From the NCBI GenBank assembly GCA_012729535.1, contig JAAYCY010000083.1:1-64000 (forward strand): DNA of 64,000 nucleotides, in the 5' to 3' direction. Position 1 is the stretch's first letter; each line of letters begins with the position of its first letter. Below are positions 57,114-64,000 of the stretch, in pieces. The notes beneath the pieces are model-generated. The model had not been told where the DNA came from. It searched no databases and saw only the letters and a program-made list of their open reading frames with translations. The stretch is from Methanomicrobiales archaeon (lineage in GTDB: Archaea > Halobacteriota > Methanomicrobia > Methanomicrobiales > Methanospirillaceae). The position numbers were made by a program, and so were the translations under genes.

Positions 57114-57711
57114 ATCCGGATTGAATCAATGTGAGAGCAGCCCTGATATGCCGGTCTCCCATTTCACGTGCAGGAATGCCATGGCCAGGATAAAGTGCAG
57201 TAACCTTCAGAGCAGCTAGTTTTTCAAGAGATTTTGTCAGGGTAATTTTGCTGCCACCAGGAAAGTCATACCTGCCAAAGGCACCGTCTGAAAAAACTGT
57301 GTCACCAGATATGAGGTCGCCGGAATCAGCATCATACAGGCAGATACTTCCGGGTGTATGGCCAGGGGTATGAATTATTTCATATCCTTCTATAAATTCA
57401 CCTTCTTTAAGAATTATATCCGGTATTATTCCTGGTGAGTGAGCGCCGAAATGCATGGAAAGACTCAGGTTGTCATTCGTCAGTCCTTTTGCGTCTGCTT
57501 CATGGATACATATCTTTGCACCGGTTATCTTCTGGAGGGCCTGCAGATAGGCAATATGATCATAATGACAATGGGTCAGGACGATATGGGTGATAGTATT
57601 TCGGTGCGCTTCGATTTCCATGGGTGTTACCCCGGCGTCTATGAGGAGTGTTCCCCGTGCCACATAGGCGTTGGCATACATTCCCCTTCCGGGAATAAAT
57701 TTCACTACCAT
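57106..57711 (-). CDS. MBL-fold metallo-hydrolase (glyoxalase II-like)
   Basis: About 201 residues are encoded from ATG 57711. The zinc motif THCHYDH is followed by HTPGHTPGSICLYDADSG, an SGDTVFSDGAFGR strand and a final YPGHGIP. These give a hydrolase of the glyoxalase II/MBL group; substrate unknown. The ATG at 57741 would leave only seven bases to thiC. A TATA-like GGTATATACCATATC read on the minus strand lies within the start of thiC. Confidence 0.8.
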   Translation of the reverse strand: MVVKFIPGRGMYANAYVARGTLLIDAGVTPMEIEAHRNTITHIVLTHCHYDHIAYLQALQKITGAKICIHEADAKGLTNDNLSLSMHFGAHSPGIIPDIILKEGEFIEGYEIIHTPGHTPGSICLYDADSGDLISGDTVFSDGAFGRYDFPGGSKITLTKSLEKLAALKVTALYPGHGIPAREMGDRHIRAALTLIQSGYG

Positions 57712-57748
57712 GTGACTATCATATTCCCCCGCATACAACATGTAAGAT

Positions 57749-59029
57749 ATGGTATATACCAGGGATTACCTTCCTGACTCTTCGGTACTTAACATAATAT
57801 CCAAAAACGAATCAATCGAAAAAGAAAAATTATCACGATTGATCCTGGATGGAAGGGTGGTAATTCCCCATAATGCCGTCAGGGACCATCCGCCTCTTGC
57901 AATCGGAGAGGGCACCAGAGTAAAGGTAAATGTTAATGTCGGGACCTCACAGGATTTGTGTGATCCTGCTTTGGAACATGAGAAAGCAGAATCCGCAGTC
58001 ACCAATGGTGCTCATACACTCATGGATCTCTCAACCGGTGGTGACCTGCCGGCAATTCGTCGTATGGTTCTGTCGTTTACGGTCCCGGTAGGAACAGTGC
58101 CTATTTATGAAGCAGTGCGACGTGCAGGGAATGCAATAGATGTTGATGCAGATACCCTGTTTCAGGTAATCAGGGACCATTGTAAGGAAGGGGTTGATTT
58201 TCTGACCCTTCACTGCGGAGTGAACCATGAGGTTCTCCAGTCATTGCATCTGGATCCCCGTCGTATGGGTGTGGTTTCCAGGGGCGGAGCCTTTCATGTG
58301 GCGATGATGGCAGCAAGAGAGGAAGAAAATCCCCTGTGGAGCGAGTTTGATTATCTCTGTGAGATATTATCAGAATATGGAGTAGTTGCAAGCCTTGGGG
58401 ACGGAATGCGTCCGGGATGCTATGAAGACGCTGTACGTGAGGCAAAGACTGTGGAATACCTGAACCTTGGCAGGCTAGCAAGATCTGCTCATGAAAAAGG
58501 GATACCACGGATGATAGAAGGTCCTGGCCATATGCCATTAGACCAGATCGGCTATAATGTACGGATGATTAAGGAACTGACCAGAAATGCCCCTTTATAC
58601 CTACTCGGACCCCTGGTTACTGACATTGCTGCAGGATATGATCATATTGCCGGTGCAATAGGGGGTGCCATTGCCTGCCGGAATGGGGCTAACTTCCTTT
58701 GCATGGTCTCACCAAGTGAACATCTTGCCCTTCCGAGAGTCAATGATATTATCGAAGGGACACGAGCTGCCATCCTTGCTGCTCATATAGGTGACCTTCT
58801 GGCGAAAAGACCTGATGCAATCGGGCGTGAGATACTCATGGGAAAAGCACGGCATGATTTGGATTGGGAAAAACAGTTTAATCTGGCTTTGTTTCCGGAA
58901 ACTGCCAGGGCGATTCATGGGAGAGATCCTGGTGACGAGACCTGTTCCATGTGTGGAGACTTGTGTGCGGTAAAAATGGTACGGGATCTTTTTGATTCTC
59001 CTGATGAAAAGAAGGGTGAGAAATCCTGA
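57749..59029 (+). CDS. thiC: Phosphomethylpyrimidine synthase ThiC
   Basis: This 426-residue radical SAM enzyme converts aminoimidazole ribotide to HMP-P for thiamin. It has LILDGRVVIPHN, GTVPIYEAVRRAG, VDFLTLHCGVNH and the EGPGHMPLDQI motif. The C-terminal Fe-S motif CSMCGDLC has the expected C-x2-C-x4-C spacing. It lacks the long N-terminal extension of some bacterial versions. It diverges from an MBL gene within 40 bases. No TPP riboswitch was seen in the small space upstream. Confidence 0.94.
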   Translation: MVYTRDYLPDSSVLNIISKNESIEKEKLSRLILDGRVVIPHNAVRDHPPLAIGEGTRVKVNVNVGTSQDLCDPALEHEKAESAVTNGAHTLMDLSTGGDLPAIRRMVLSFTVPVGTVPIYEAVRRAGNAIDVDADTLFQVIRDHCKEGVDFLTLHCGVNHEVLQSLHLDPRRMGVVSRGGAFHVAMMAAREEENPLWSEFDYLCEILSEYGVVASLGDGMRPGCYEDAVREAKTVEYLNLGRLARSAHEKGIPRMIEGPGHMPLDQIGYNVRMIKELTRNAPLYLLGPLVTDIAAGYDHIAGAIGGAIACRNGANFLCMVSPSEHLALPRVNDIIEGTRAAILAAHIGDLLAKRPDAIGREILMGKARHDLDWEKQFNLALFPETARAIHGRDPGDETCSMCGDLCAVKMVRDLFDSPDEKKGEKS

Positions 59030-59193
59030 TAAATAAAGGGTACCCATTCTAACATTGCAGACGCAGGATAGTCCTGAATAGTTACGCTTCCTACTGGTGG
59101 CAGGTTAACATAGTTACTATATCCGGCATCAAGGCACTCAAACCATCAGGTATGTTGTTGCTATCTGCGTTATGCATCAGTACCGTGAGATAC

Positions 59194-59508
59194 ATGGAAG
59201 GAAAGAGACTTTACGTCGGCAATCTGACGTACTCCATTAAAGAAGACCAGCTAAGGGATTTATTCTCTGCGTATGGTGAAGTAGTCAGCGTAAAAATCAT
59301 TGAGCAGAAAGGGTTTGGATTTGTGGAAATGGCCACCAGCGAAGAAGCACAAGCAGCAATGGATGCACTAAACCAGACCGTCTTTGAAGGAAGAACAATG
59401 AGAATTGATGAAGCCAGGCCTATGCAGCCCCGAAGGGAATATGACCGGGGTTCCGGAGGTGGCGGGTACAACCGTGGTGGCGGATACGGTGGAGGCCGTA
59501 GATATTAA
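59194..59508 (+). CDS. RRM-domain RNA-binding protein with Gly/Arg-rich tail
   Basis: About 104 residues are encoded from ATG 59194, which begins MEGKRLYVGNLTYS; the upstream ATG at 59152 is less likely. A single RRM (1-75) carries RNP2 LYVGNL and RNP1 KGFGFVEM. A glycine-rich, arginine-containing tail (about 80-104, GGGGYNRGGGYGGGRRY) follows. It probably binds single-stranded RNA. Similar proteins occur in bacteria, notably cyanobacteria, and RRMs are uncommon in archaea. The upstream 164-base gap carries a TATA-like TACTATATC near 59113-59121. Confidence 0.85.
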   Translation: MEGKRLYVGNLTYSIKEDQLRDLFSAYGEVVSVKIIEQKGFGFVEMATSEEAQAAMDALNQTVFEGRTMRIDEARPMQPRREYDRGSGGGGYNRGGGYGGGRRY

Positions 59509-59524
59509 TTCTTATTTTCTGTTT

Positions 59525-60928
59525 TTATTTTACGATTACCACTTTTTTATATGGTCTTCCAAAAGTAATTGATACTCCTTGTCCGCTCCGAATCGCCTGG
59601 TAGATTAGTTCATATGTCCCGGGCTTTTTTGGTGTATGTATTGTAAATGTGAATGAAAAGGGCTTTTTCGAAGGAATAACCGATGTTACAGGCATCCATT
59701 CAGATCCCCAGGCAGCTGCTTCTCCGGATGCACGGACTCCTACAGCATGCATAAGGAGCCAGTCATCAGATCCATCATTAAGAATTGTTAGTTCAACCTC
59801 GTATTTCGTGTCTGTTTCCATCTCATCCGGAATAGTATCTCCTACAATAGCGGCATGAATTCCGGTAATTATAGAAAAGGGAGTGGGTATTGGTGTCGGA
59901 TTGATGACAGATGGCTGATGCATGATTTCCGGCTCTGCGATGGAAAAAGCACTCCCTTTTGGAATAAGAGGATAATGATCCATCAGACTAGCTACAGAAA
60001 TATACGGAGTATCACCAATCCCATCATTGTCTTCATCAGTTATTTTATTGAATATATAAACCGGAGTTCCCCCTTGTGACCAGAGGTTGCCTCCGGTTAC
60101 AGGTCCGTTTATGATATTTGTTGCATTTTTCAGGGTGGTATTCAGTGTTGCACTGGTATCTCCTATTAACTGAATATTCCTGTAATTATCAAGGATATTA
60201 TTCCATATTCTGGTTCCCTGTGCGTTTTCAAGGATTATTCCTGCATCGGTATTTCCTTCAATCCTGGAACCTGAAATTTCACCCCCGAGGGTATTTTTCA
60301 GTGTTATTCCTGACTTTCCATTATTTGAGATGACAAGATCATGGATTTCAGGAGTGCCCCCATCAAACAAGAGTCCTTTTTCATTGTCTCTGAATTCAGA
60401 TTTTGTTATTGATGGCTTTTCTACCTCATACGTGGCAAGTCCGATACTGCATCCGGTAACCTGCATGGTTGATAATTTTACTTCTCTGGTTATCGGATTT
60501 GTAAAATTTGTTGTTTCATCTGATCTGCTTCCCCAGGGAAATTCAGATGAATCAAAACCCTCTACATAAATACCGGTCACTTCATCTGCGATGTTACAGT
60601 TATCAATTTTTATCCCGGTAAGAGGATTTCCTTCCTTATCATGGTATGCAATCCATATTCCAACTGACGGATCACCTTCTGCAACTGGATTGATATATCT
60701 GCCCTGTCCGTCAAGGATTACTGATGATGATGTAATGATGATTCCAACCGGGTAAGAATGGGAAATATTTTCTTCTAAAGTATATCGCCCAGGCTCATCA
60801 ATCAGGACATAATCTCCTGTGTACGGACCCTGTTCAGGGGGAAATGGCATTTGTGCAGCAGAGCATGGAAATATCAGTATAAGCAGCAGAATAAGAAATA
60901 TATCCATCATGATGATACCAGGTTTCAT
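59525..60928 (-). CDS. Secreted NosD-like beta-helix protein with C-terminal Ig-like domain
   Basis: This 467-residue protein has a signal peptide (about 1-24) and a right-handed beta-helix of the NosD/PbH1 type (about 40-330) containing repeats such as SGITLKNTLGGEISGSRIEGN and DAGIILENAQGTRIWNNIL. A linker of Pro/Thr (about 345-360) leads to a C-terminal Ig-like fold (about 365-465, with WMPVTSVIPSKKPFSFTFTI) resembling the NBR1-type domain. It is probably a surface carbohydrate-binding or assembly protein. It converges with the RRM gene. Confidence 0.76.
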   Translation of the reverse strand: MKPGIIMMDIFLILLLILIFPCSAAQMPFPPEQGPYTGDYVLIDEPGRYTLEENISHSYPVGIIITSSSVILDGQGRYINPVAEGDPSVGIWIAYHDKEGNPLTGIKIDNCNIADEVTGIYVEGFDSSEFPWGSRSDETTNFTNPITREVKLSTMQVTGCSIGLATYEVEKPSITKSEFRDNEKGLLFDGGTPEIHDLVISNNGKSGITLKNTLGGEISGSRIEGNTDAGIILENAQGTRIWNNILDNYRNIQLIGDTSATLNTTLKNATNIINGPVTGGNLWSQGGTPVYIFNKITDEDNDGIGDTPYISVASLMDHYPLIPKGSAFSIAEPEIMHQPSVINPTPIPTPFSIITGIHAAIVGDTIPDEMETDTKYEVELTILNDGSDDWLLMHAVGVRASGEAAAWGSEWMPVTSVIPSKKPFSFTFTIHTPKKPGTYELIYQAIRSGQGVSITFGRPYKKVVIVK

Positions 60929-61010
60929 CGTTTTCTCCCCGACTGAATTATCTCATGAAAGATGGGTGGCCAATGTTTAATGACTTCTGCATTATATCAA
61001 CATTATGTAA

Positions 61011-61694
61011 TTATTCTGTATCGTCAATTACAGTCTGAATTCCATCCTGCACGAGGAGAATGTCAATGAAAGAACCCTCAGGCCGCGCATGATGTTTGAT
61101 CACCCGGATCCGGCGTATGTTATCATGCCGCTCTATCTGCAATATCACCTTGCACAAGTGATTCAGACTGGTTCCGCCCAGAGGAGCAAATGCTCCACGG
61201 TTCAAATCCATATACACCTGATTTGAGATTAGAACAGGGATATCATACCGTTTTGCATATCCAAGCAGAACAACCATCTGACGGTTAAAACGCTGTAGAG
61301 CTTCCTGAATATTATCAAGTTCAGTTCTATAAAGTCCGGTTGCTGAATCGAGGATAATTAATCCGGGTTTTATCTCCTGAATAATCTTTTCAGCCTCATG
61401 GATCATCAAAGCCTGTTGATCAAGGTCAGCAGGTTCAAAAAGGTACAGATTATCAGCAAGTGTTTCTGCGTTATCTCCTGCAATCTGGCTGAATCTCTCT
61501 ACAGAGAAACTCTCCGTATCGATAAAAATGACCGGCTCTCCCTTTTTGAGTACCGATACTGCTGCAAGAAGACAGATAGTGGATTTACCTGATCCTGGTT
61601 CACCATATATCTGGGTAATCATCTTACTGGGATAGCCCTCACCTATCAGATCATCAAGTGATTCATTTCCAGACAATACTGCGTTGCGTTTCAA
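61011..61694 (-). CDS. radB: DNA repair and recombination protein RadB
   Basis: This 227-residue RecA-like protein has Walker A GEPGSGKS (about 31-38), Walker B GLIILDSA and the LISNQVY motif. It lacks the RadA N-terminal domain. RadB helps regulate RadA in recombination. The start is TTG 61694, with GAGGTGA about eight bases ahead, and it overlaps the larC stop by four bases, so translation is coupled. An ATG alternative is not present nearby. Confidence 0.93.
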   Translation of the reverse strand: MKRNAVLSGNESLDDLIGEGYPSKMITQIYGEPGSGKSTICLLAAVSVLKKGEPVIFIDTESFSVERFSQIAGDNAETLADNLYLFEPADLDQQALMIHEAEKIIQEIKPGLIILDSATGLYRTELDNIQEALQRFNRQMVVLLGYAKRYDIPVLISNQVYMDLNRGAFAPLGGTSLNHLCKVILQIERHDNIRRIRVIKHHARPEGSFIDILLVQDGIQTVIDDTE

Positions 61695-62878
61695 AAATCT
61701 TCACCTCTTTCCATGTATTGTTTTCCAGCCTCGTGTGCATAGTGCAGAATCCTACGAACCGGGATGTCATGTTTTTTAGCAATTATTTCTGCAAAATCAA
61801 ACTCAGGTTTCACAAGATAACAGGAATCACCTATGTATCCGAATTTTATAGGAAAGAGGATCGTTTCACCATTGATGGTAACCGGGATCTTGCGAATAGA
61901 GCGCTTTGCAATAAACCGGTGGACTGCGGGAGTAATCCTGATGCCAAGTGTTCCCAGTTCTCTCGCCATTTTTTCAGCAAGGACTGCAGAAATGGATGGA
62001 GGGGCGATAACCCGTATGAGAAAGCCCGGTCTCCCCTTTTTCATCAGAATCGGGATAGCAGATGCATCTCGTGCCCCTTCATCTATTGCCTGTGCGAGAA
62101 ATGAACCGATTATCTCCCCTGATATGTCATCAACATTTGTCTCCAGAATATCAATGACATCCTTGGAAAAATCATTAGTTTCCATGAGGAAGGTTACCAG
62201 GATATTTGGTGACTGTGTGTCATCACGACTTCCTGCTCCATTTCCGATCTTGAGGATTTTTCCGGTAGGAAGCCCTGTTAATCCTTCATCACATAGCTCA
62301 GCGAGTATTGCTGCGCCGGTAGGAGTGAGTTGTTCACCTGCATGGTTCCCGGACATAACAAGGATGGGTGTCCCGGTAAGAATCGCTGTTGTGGCAGGAG
62401 CAGGAACTGGTAATGTTCCATGGCTACAGGTAAATGTGCCATAACCTGTTGCAACCGGCAGAGAAATGACCCGGTCAGGATTTATCAGGTGATAAGCCAT
62501 GCATGATCCAATGATATCTGCAATGGCATCATCAGCGCCAACCTCATGAAAATGCACATGATGATTTCCATGAACTGATTCCTCTGCCTTTGCTATTCTT
62601 AAAAAAATTTTTTCAGCACGCTCAATTACCCGGGTGGGAGCATCTGCTCTCCGGATTATTTCAAAGACCTCGTCTAGTGTCCTGCAGGCAGGCCCGGCAA
62701 GTGTATGAATTTTAACTGCTGAAATCCCGCATCTGCTAACCTGTTCAATTCGTGGTGTTCTGACAACCGAGCCCATCGCTTTCATGACTGGTTCAGGGGG
62801 TGCACCAAGGCTGAGGAGAGCTCCACAGATCATATCTCCTGCCGCTCCGTGAAAAGGGTCAAATGCGAGAAGACGCAT
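61691..62878 (-). CDS. larC: Nickel pincer cofactor biosynthesis protein LarC
   Basis: This 395-residue DUF111 protein starts MRLLAFDPFHGAAGDMICGALL and has the NHHVHFHEVGADDAIADIIG metal-rich motif. LarC inserts nickel into the pyridinium-based pincer cofactor of lactate racemase in bacteria. In methanogens it may serve other nickel enzymes. It is coupled to radB by a four-base overlap and starts 43 bases from the divergent CDC48-type gene. Confidence 0.9.
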   Translation of the reverse strand: MRLLAFDPFHGAAGDMICGALLSLGAPPEPVMKAMGSVVRTPRIEQVSRCGISAVKIHTLAGPACRTLDEVFEIIRRADAPTRVIERAEKIFLRIAKAEESVHGNHHVHFHEVGADDAIADIIGSCMAYHLINPDRVISLPVATGYGTFTCSHGTLPVPAPATTAILTGTPILVMSGNHAGEQLTPTGAAILAELCDEGLTGLPTGKILKIGNGAGSRDDTQSPNILVTFLMETNDFSKDVIDILETNVDDISGEIIGSFLAQAIDEGARDASAIPILMKKGRPGFLIRVIAPPSISAVLAEKMARELGTLGIRITPAVHRFIAKRSIRKIPVTINGETILFPIKFGYIGDSCYLVKPEFDFAEIIAKKHDIPVRRILHYAHEAGKQYMERGEDF

Positions 62879-62921
62879 GGTTCCTATACTTTTAAGTCCC
62901 GGCGTATATGATGGTTAGGTA

Positions 62922-64000
62922 ATGGAATTGTATCTCAGGGTTGACAGTGCTTATCCTGGTGACCAGGGCGGAGGGAAAGCCCGTCTTGATCCGGAAACTA
63001 TGCTCCAGCTCCGGCTTTCGCCAGGTGACATCATCCGTATATCCGGAAGAGAAACAACAGTAGCAAAAGTCTGGCGTGCACAACTCTCTGACTGGAATCA
63101 GCAGAAAATACGGGTTGATAATTTCACCAGAATGAACGCAAATGTTTCCATCGGAGACACAGTCAAGGTGACCAAGGTAGAAGAGATTGAACCAGCCGGT
63201 ACCGTAGTCCTCGCCCCCCCCGAGGATCTCCCAAAAAATATTCCGATGGCTGACTCTTCAATTATTCTTCAGAACCTGATTGACTTTCCTGTTTCTATCG
63301 GGGATTCAGTGCCTATTCCTATCGGAATGCCCTTTGTACAGCCACAGATGGTGGCATACAGGGTTATTGAACTGGATCCTCCTGAAGCGGTCATCATCAA
63401 TCAGCATACCGAGATTATCATATCAGACAAACCCATAAGCGGATTTGAAGGAATCAGCCAGATAACCTACGAGGATATTGGGGGACTCCGGGATGAACTT
63501 CAGAGACTTCGAGAGACCATAGAGCTCCCCATGCGTCATCCTGAACTTTTCAGGCGGCTGGGGATAGAACCTCCAAAAGGAGTTCTCCTCTTTGGCCCTC
63601 CCGGCACTGGAAAGACTCTCATTGCCAAGGCCGTTGCAAATGAATCAGGTGCCCATTTTATCCCCATCGCAGGTCCGGAGGTTATTTCCAAATACTATGG
63701 GGAGAGTGAGCAGCGTCTCAGGGAAGTTTTTGAAGAAGCAGCGGAAAATGCCCCTTCCATCATCTTTATAGATGAACTGGATTCTATTACACCGAAACGT
63801 GAAGAAGTGACTGGTGAAGTAGAAAGAAGGGTTGTTGCCCAGCTTCTGACAATGATGGACGGTCTGGAAGAACGTGGACAGGTTGTTGTTATCGGTGCTA
63901 CCAACCGGCTTGATGCCATTGATCCTGCACTCAGGCGTCCAGGCAGGTTTGACAGGGAAATCGAAATTGGTGTTCCATCAAATTCTGACCGGGTGGAAAT
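62922..64000 (+). CDS. CDC48/VCP-type AAA+ ATPase, 5' part (continues past window)
   Basis: The window holds about 359 codons. The start is ATG 62922 with AGGT just upstream. The N-terminal double-psi domain begins [20 protein letters not shown], with an N-domain ending near [10 protein letters not shown]. The first AAA domain follows, with Walker A GPPGTGKT, Walker [10 protein letters not shown] and the arginine-finger region [12 protein letters not shown]. The D2 domain lies beyond the window. Archaeal CDC48/VAT unfolds proteins for degradation. Confidence 0.95.
   Translation, partial: MELYLRVDSAYPGDQGGGKARLDPETMLQLRLSPGDIIRISGRETTVAKVWRAQLSDWNQQKIRVDNFTRMNANVSIGDTVKVTKVEEIEPAGTVVLAPPEDLPKNIPMADSSIILQNLIDFPVSIGDSVPIPIGMPFVQPQMVAYRVIELDPPEAVIINQHTEIIISDKPISGFEGISQITYEDIGGLRDELQRLRETIELPMRHPELFRRLGIEPPKGVLLFGPPGTGKTLIAKAVANESGAHFIPIAGPEVISKYYGESEQRLREVFEEAAENAPSIIFIDELDSITPKREEVTGEVERRVVAQLLTMMDGLEERGQVVVIGATNRLDAIDPALRRPGRFDREIEIGVPSNSDRVE

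Noticed and set aside
57742-57760. TPP riboswitch before thiC
   Set aside because: The space between the divergent starts is far too small for the aptamer and no THI-box sequence is visible.

Overview
The window looks like a 64 kb piece of chromosome from a methanogenic euryarchaeon, most likely order Methanomicrobiales and close to Methanospirillum. This is inferred from gene content; no database was searched. Evidence: a methanogenesis-marker radical SAM protein (Mmp10), archaeal ribosomal proteins (S15, S3Ae/eS1, S6e, S8e), TFB, aIF5B, Orc1/Cdc6, Hel308, RadB, Gar1, SRP19, KEOPS subunits Pcc1 and Cgi121, archaeal-type riboflavin synthase, TATA-box promoters, and many large secreted proteins built from PKD, PEGA, cohesin-like and SBBP modules. 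No insertion sequence, prophage or CRISPR array was seen.

Layout. (1) 1-6491: tRNA-Thr, Mmp10, a ribosome/KEOPS cluster (rps15, RecJ-like DHH nuclease, pcc1, rps3ae), serS and an orphan methyltransferase-like gene. (2) 6583-8126: the glnK-amtB ammonium unit. (3) 8373-11774: three overlapping minus-strand genes, two winged-helix regulators and a COG1202-type helicase. (4) 11832-14057: hypF. (5) 14052-26170: a surface/secretome block with a ~1,540-residue SBBP/PKD/cohesin/dockerin-like protein, two cohesin-PKD-PEGA proteins, lysS, a five-PEGA membrane protein and a divergent subtilase with altered catalytic residues. (6) 26174-31971: an Lhr-type helicase, initiator tRNA-Met, a large protein resembling an Eco57I/TaqI-type DNA methyltransferase without a recognisable motif IV, and a metallo-beta-lactamase/double-rhodanese protein. 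(7) 32018-38945: tRNA-His, infB, rps6e, DUF2240, rps8e, hypB, srp19, a PHP phosphoesterase, gar1 and tfb. (8) 38956-42723: tRNA-Ala, a PEGA/beta-propeller secreted protein and a canonical secreted subtilase carrying an inserted domain. (9) 42737-48013: aminotransferases with ribH and ribC, purE, and an aminotransferase paired with an Lrp regulator. (10) 48036-50158: cdc6, a probable replication origin with two inverted ORB-like elements, and moaB. (11) 50249-57711: cgi121, hel308, a Dim2-like KH protein, rio1, tyrS, type II gap, a DUF123 protein and an MBL hydrolase. (12) 57749-64000: thiC, an RRM protein, a NosD-like surface protein, radB, larC and the first part of a CDC48-type AAA ATPase.

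How the genes fit together. Most of the window is housekeeping: translation, tRNA modification (two KEOPS subunits in separate loci), transcription initiation, replication and repair near a putative oriC, and cofactor or metal pathways (riboflavin, thiamin, molybdopterin, nickel through HypB, HypF and LarC). The accessory content is concentrated in secreted modular proteins. The cohesin/dockerin-like trio is the best candidate for an unusual cell-surface assembly. The Lhr-helicase and methyltransferase-like pair around tRNA-Met is the best candidate for an undescribed nucleic-acid system. Regulatory calls such as TATA boxes, terminators and operators were made by eye and are less certain than the gene calls.
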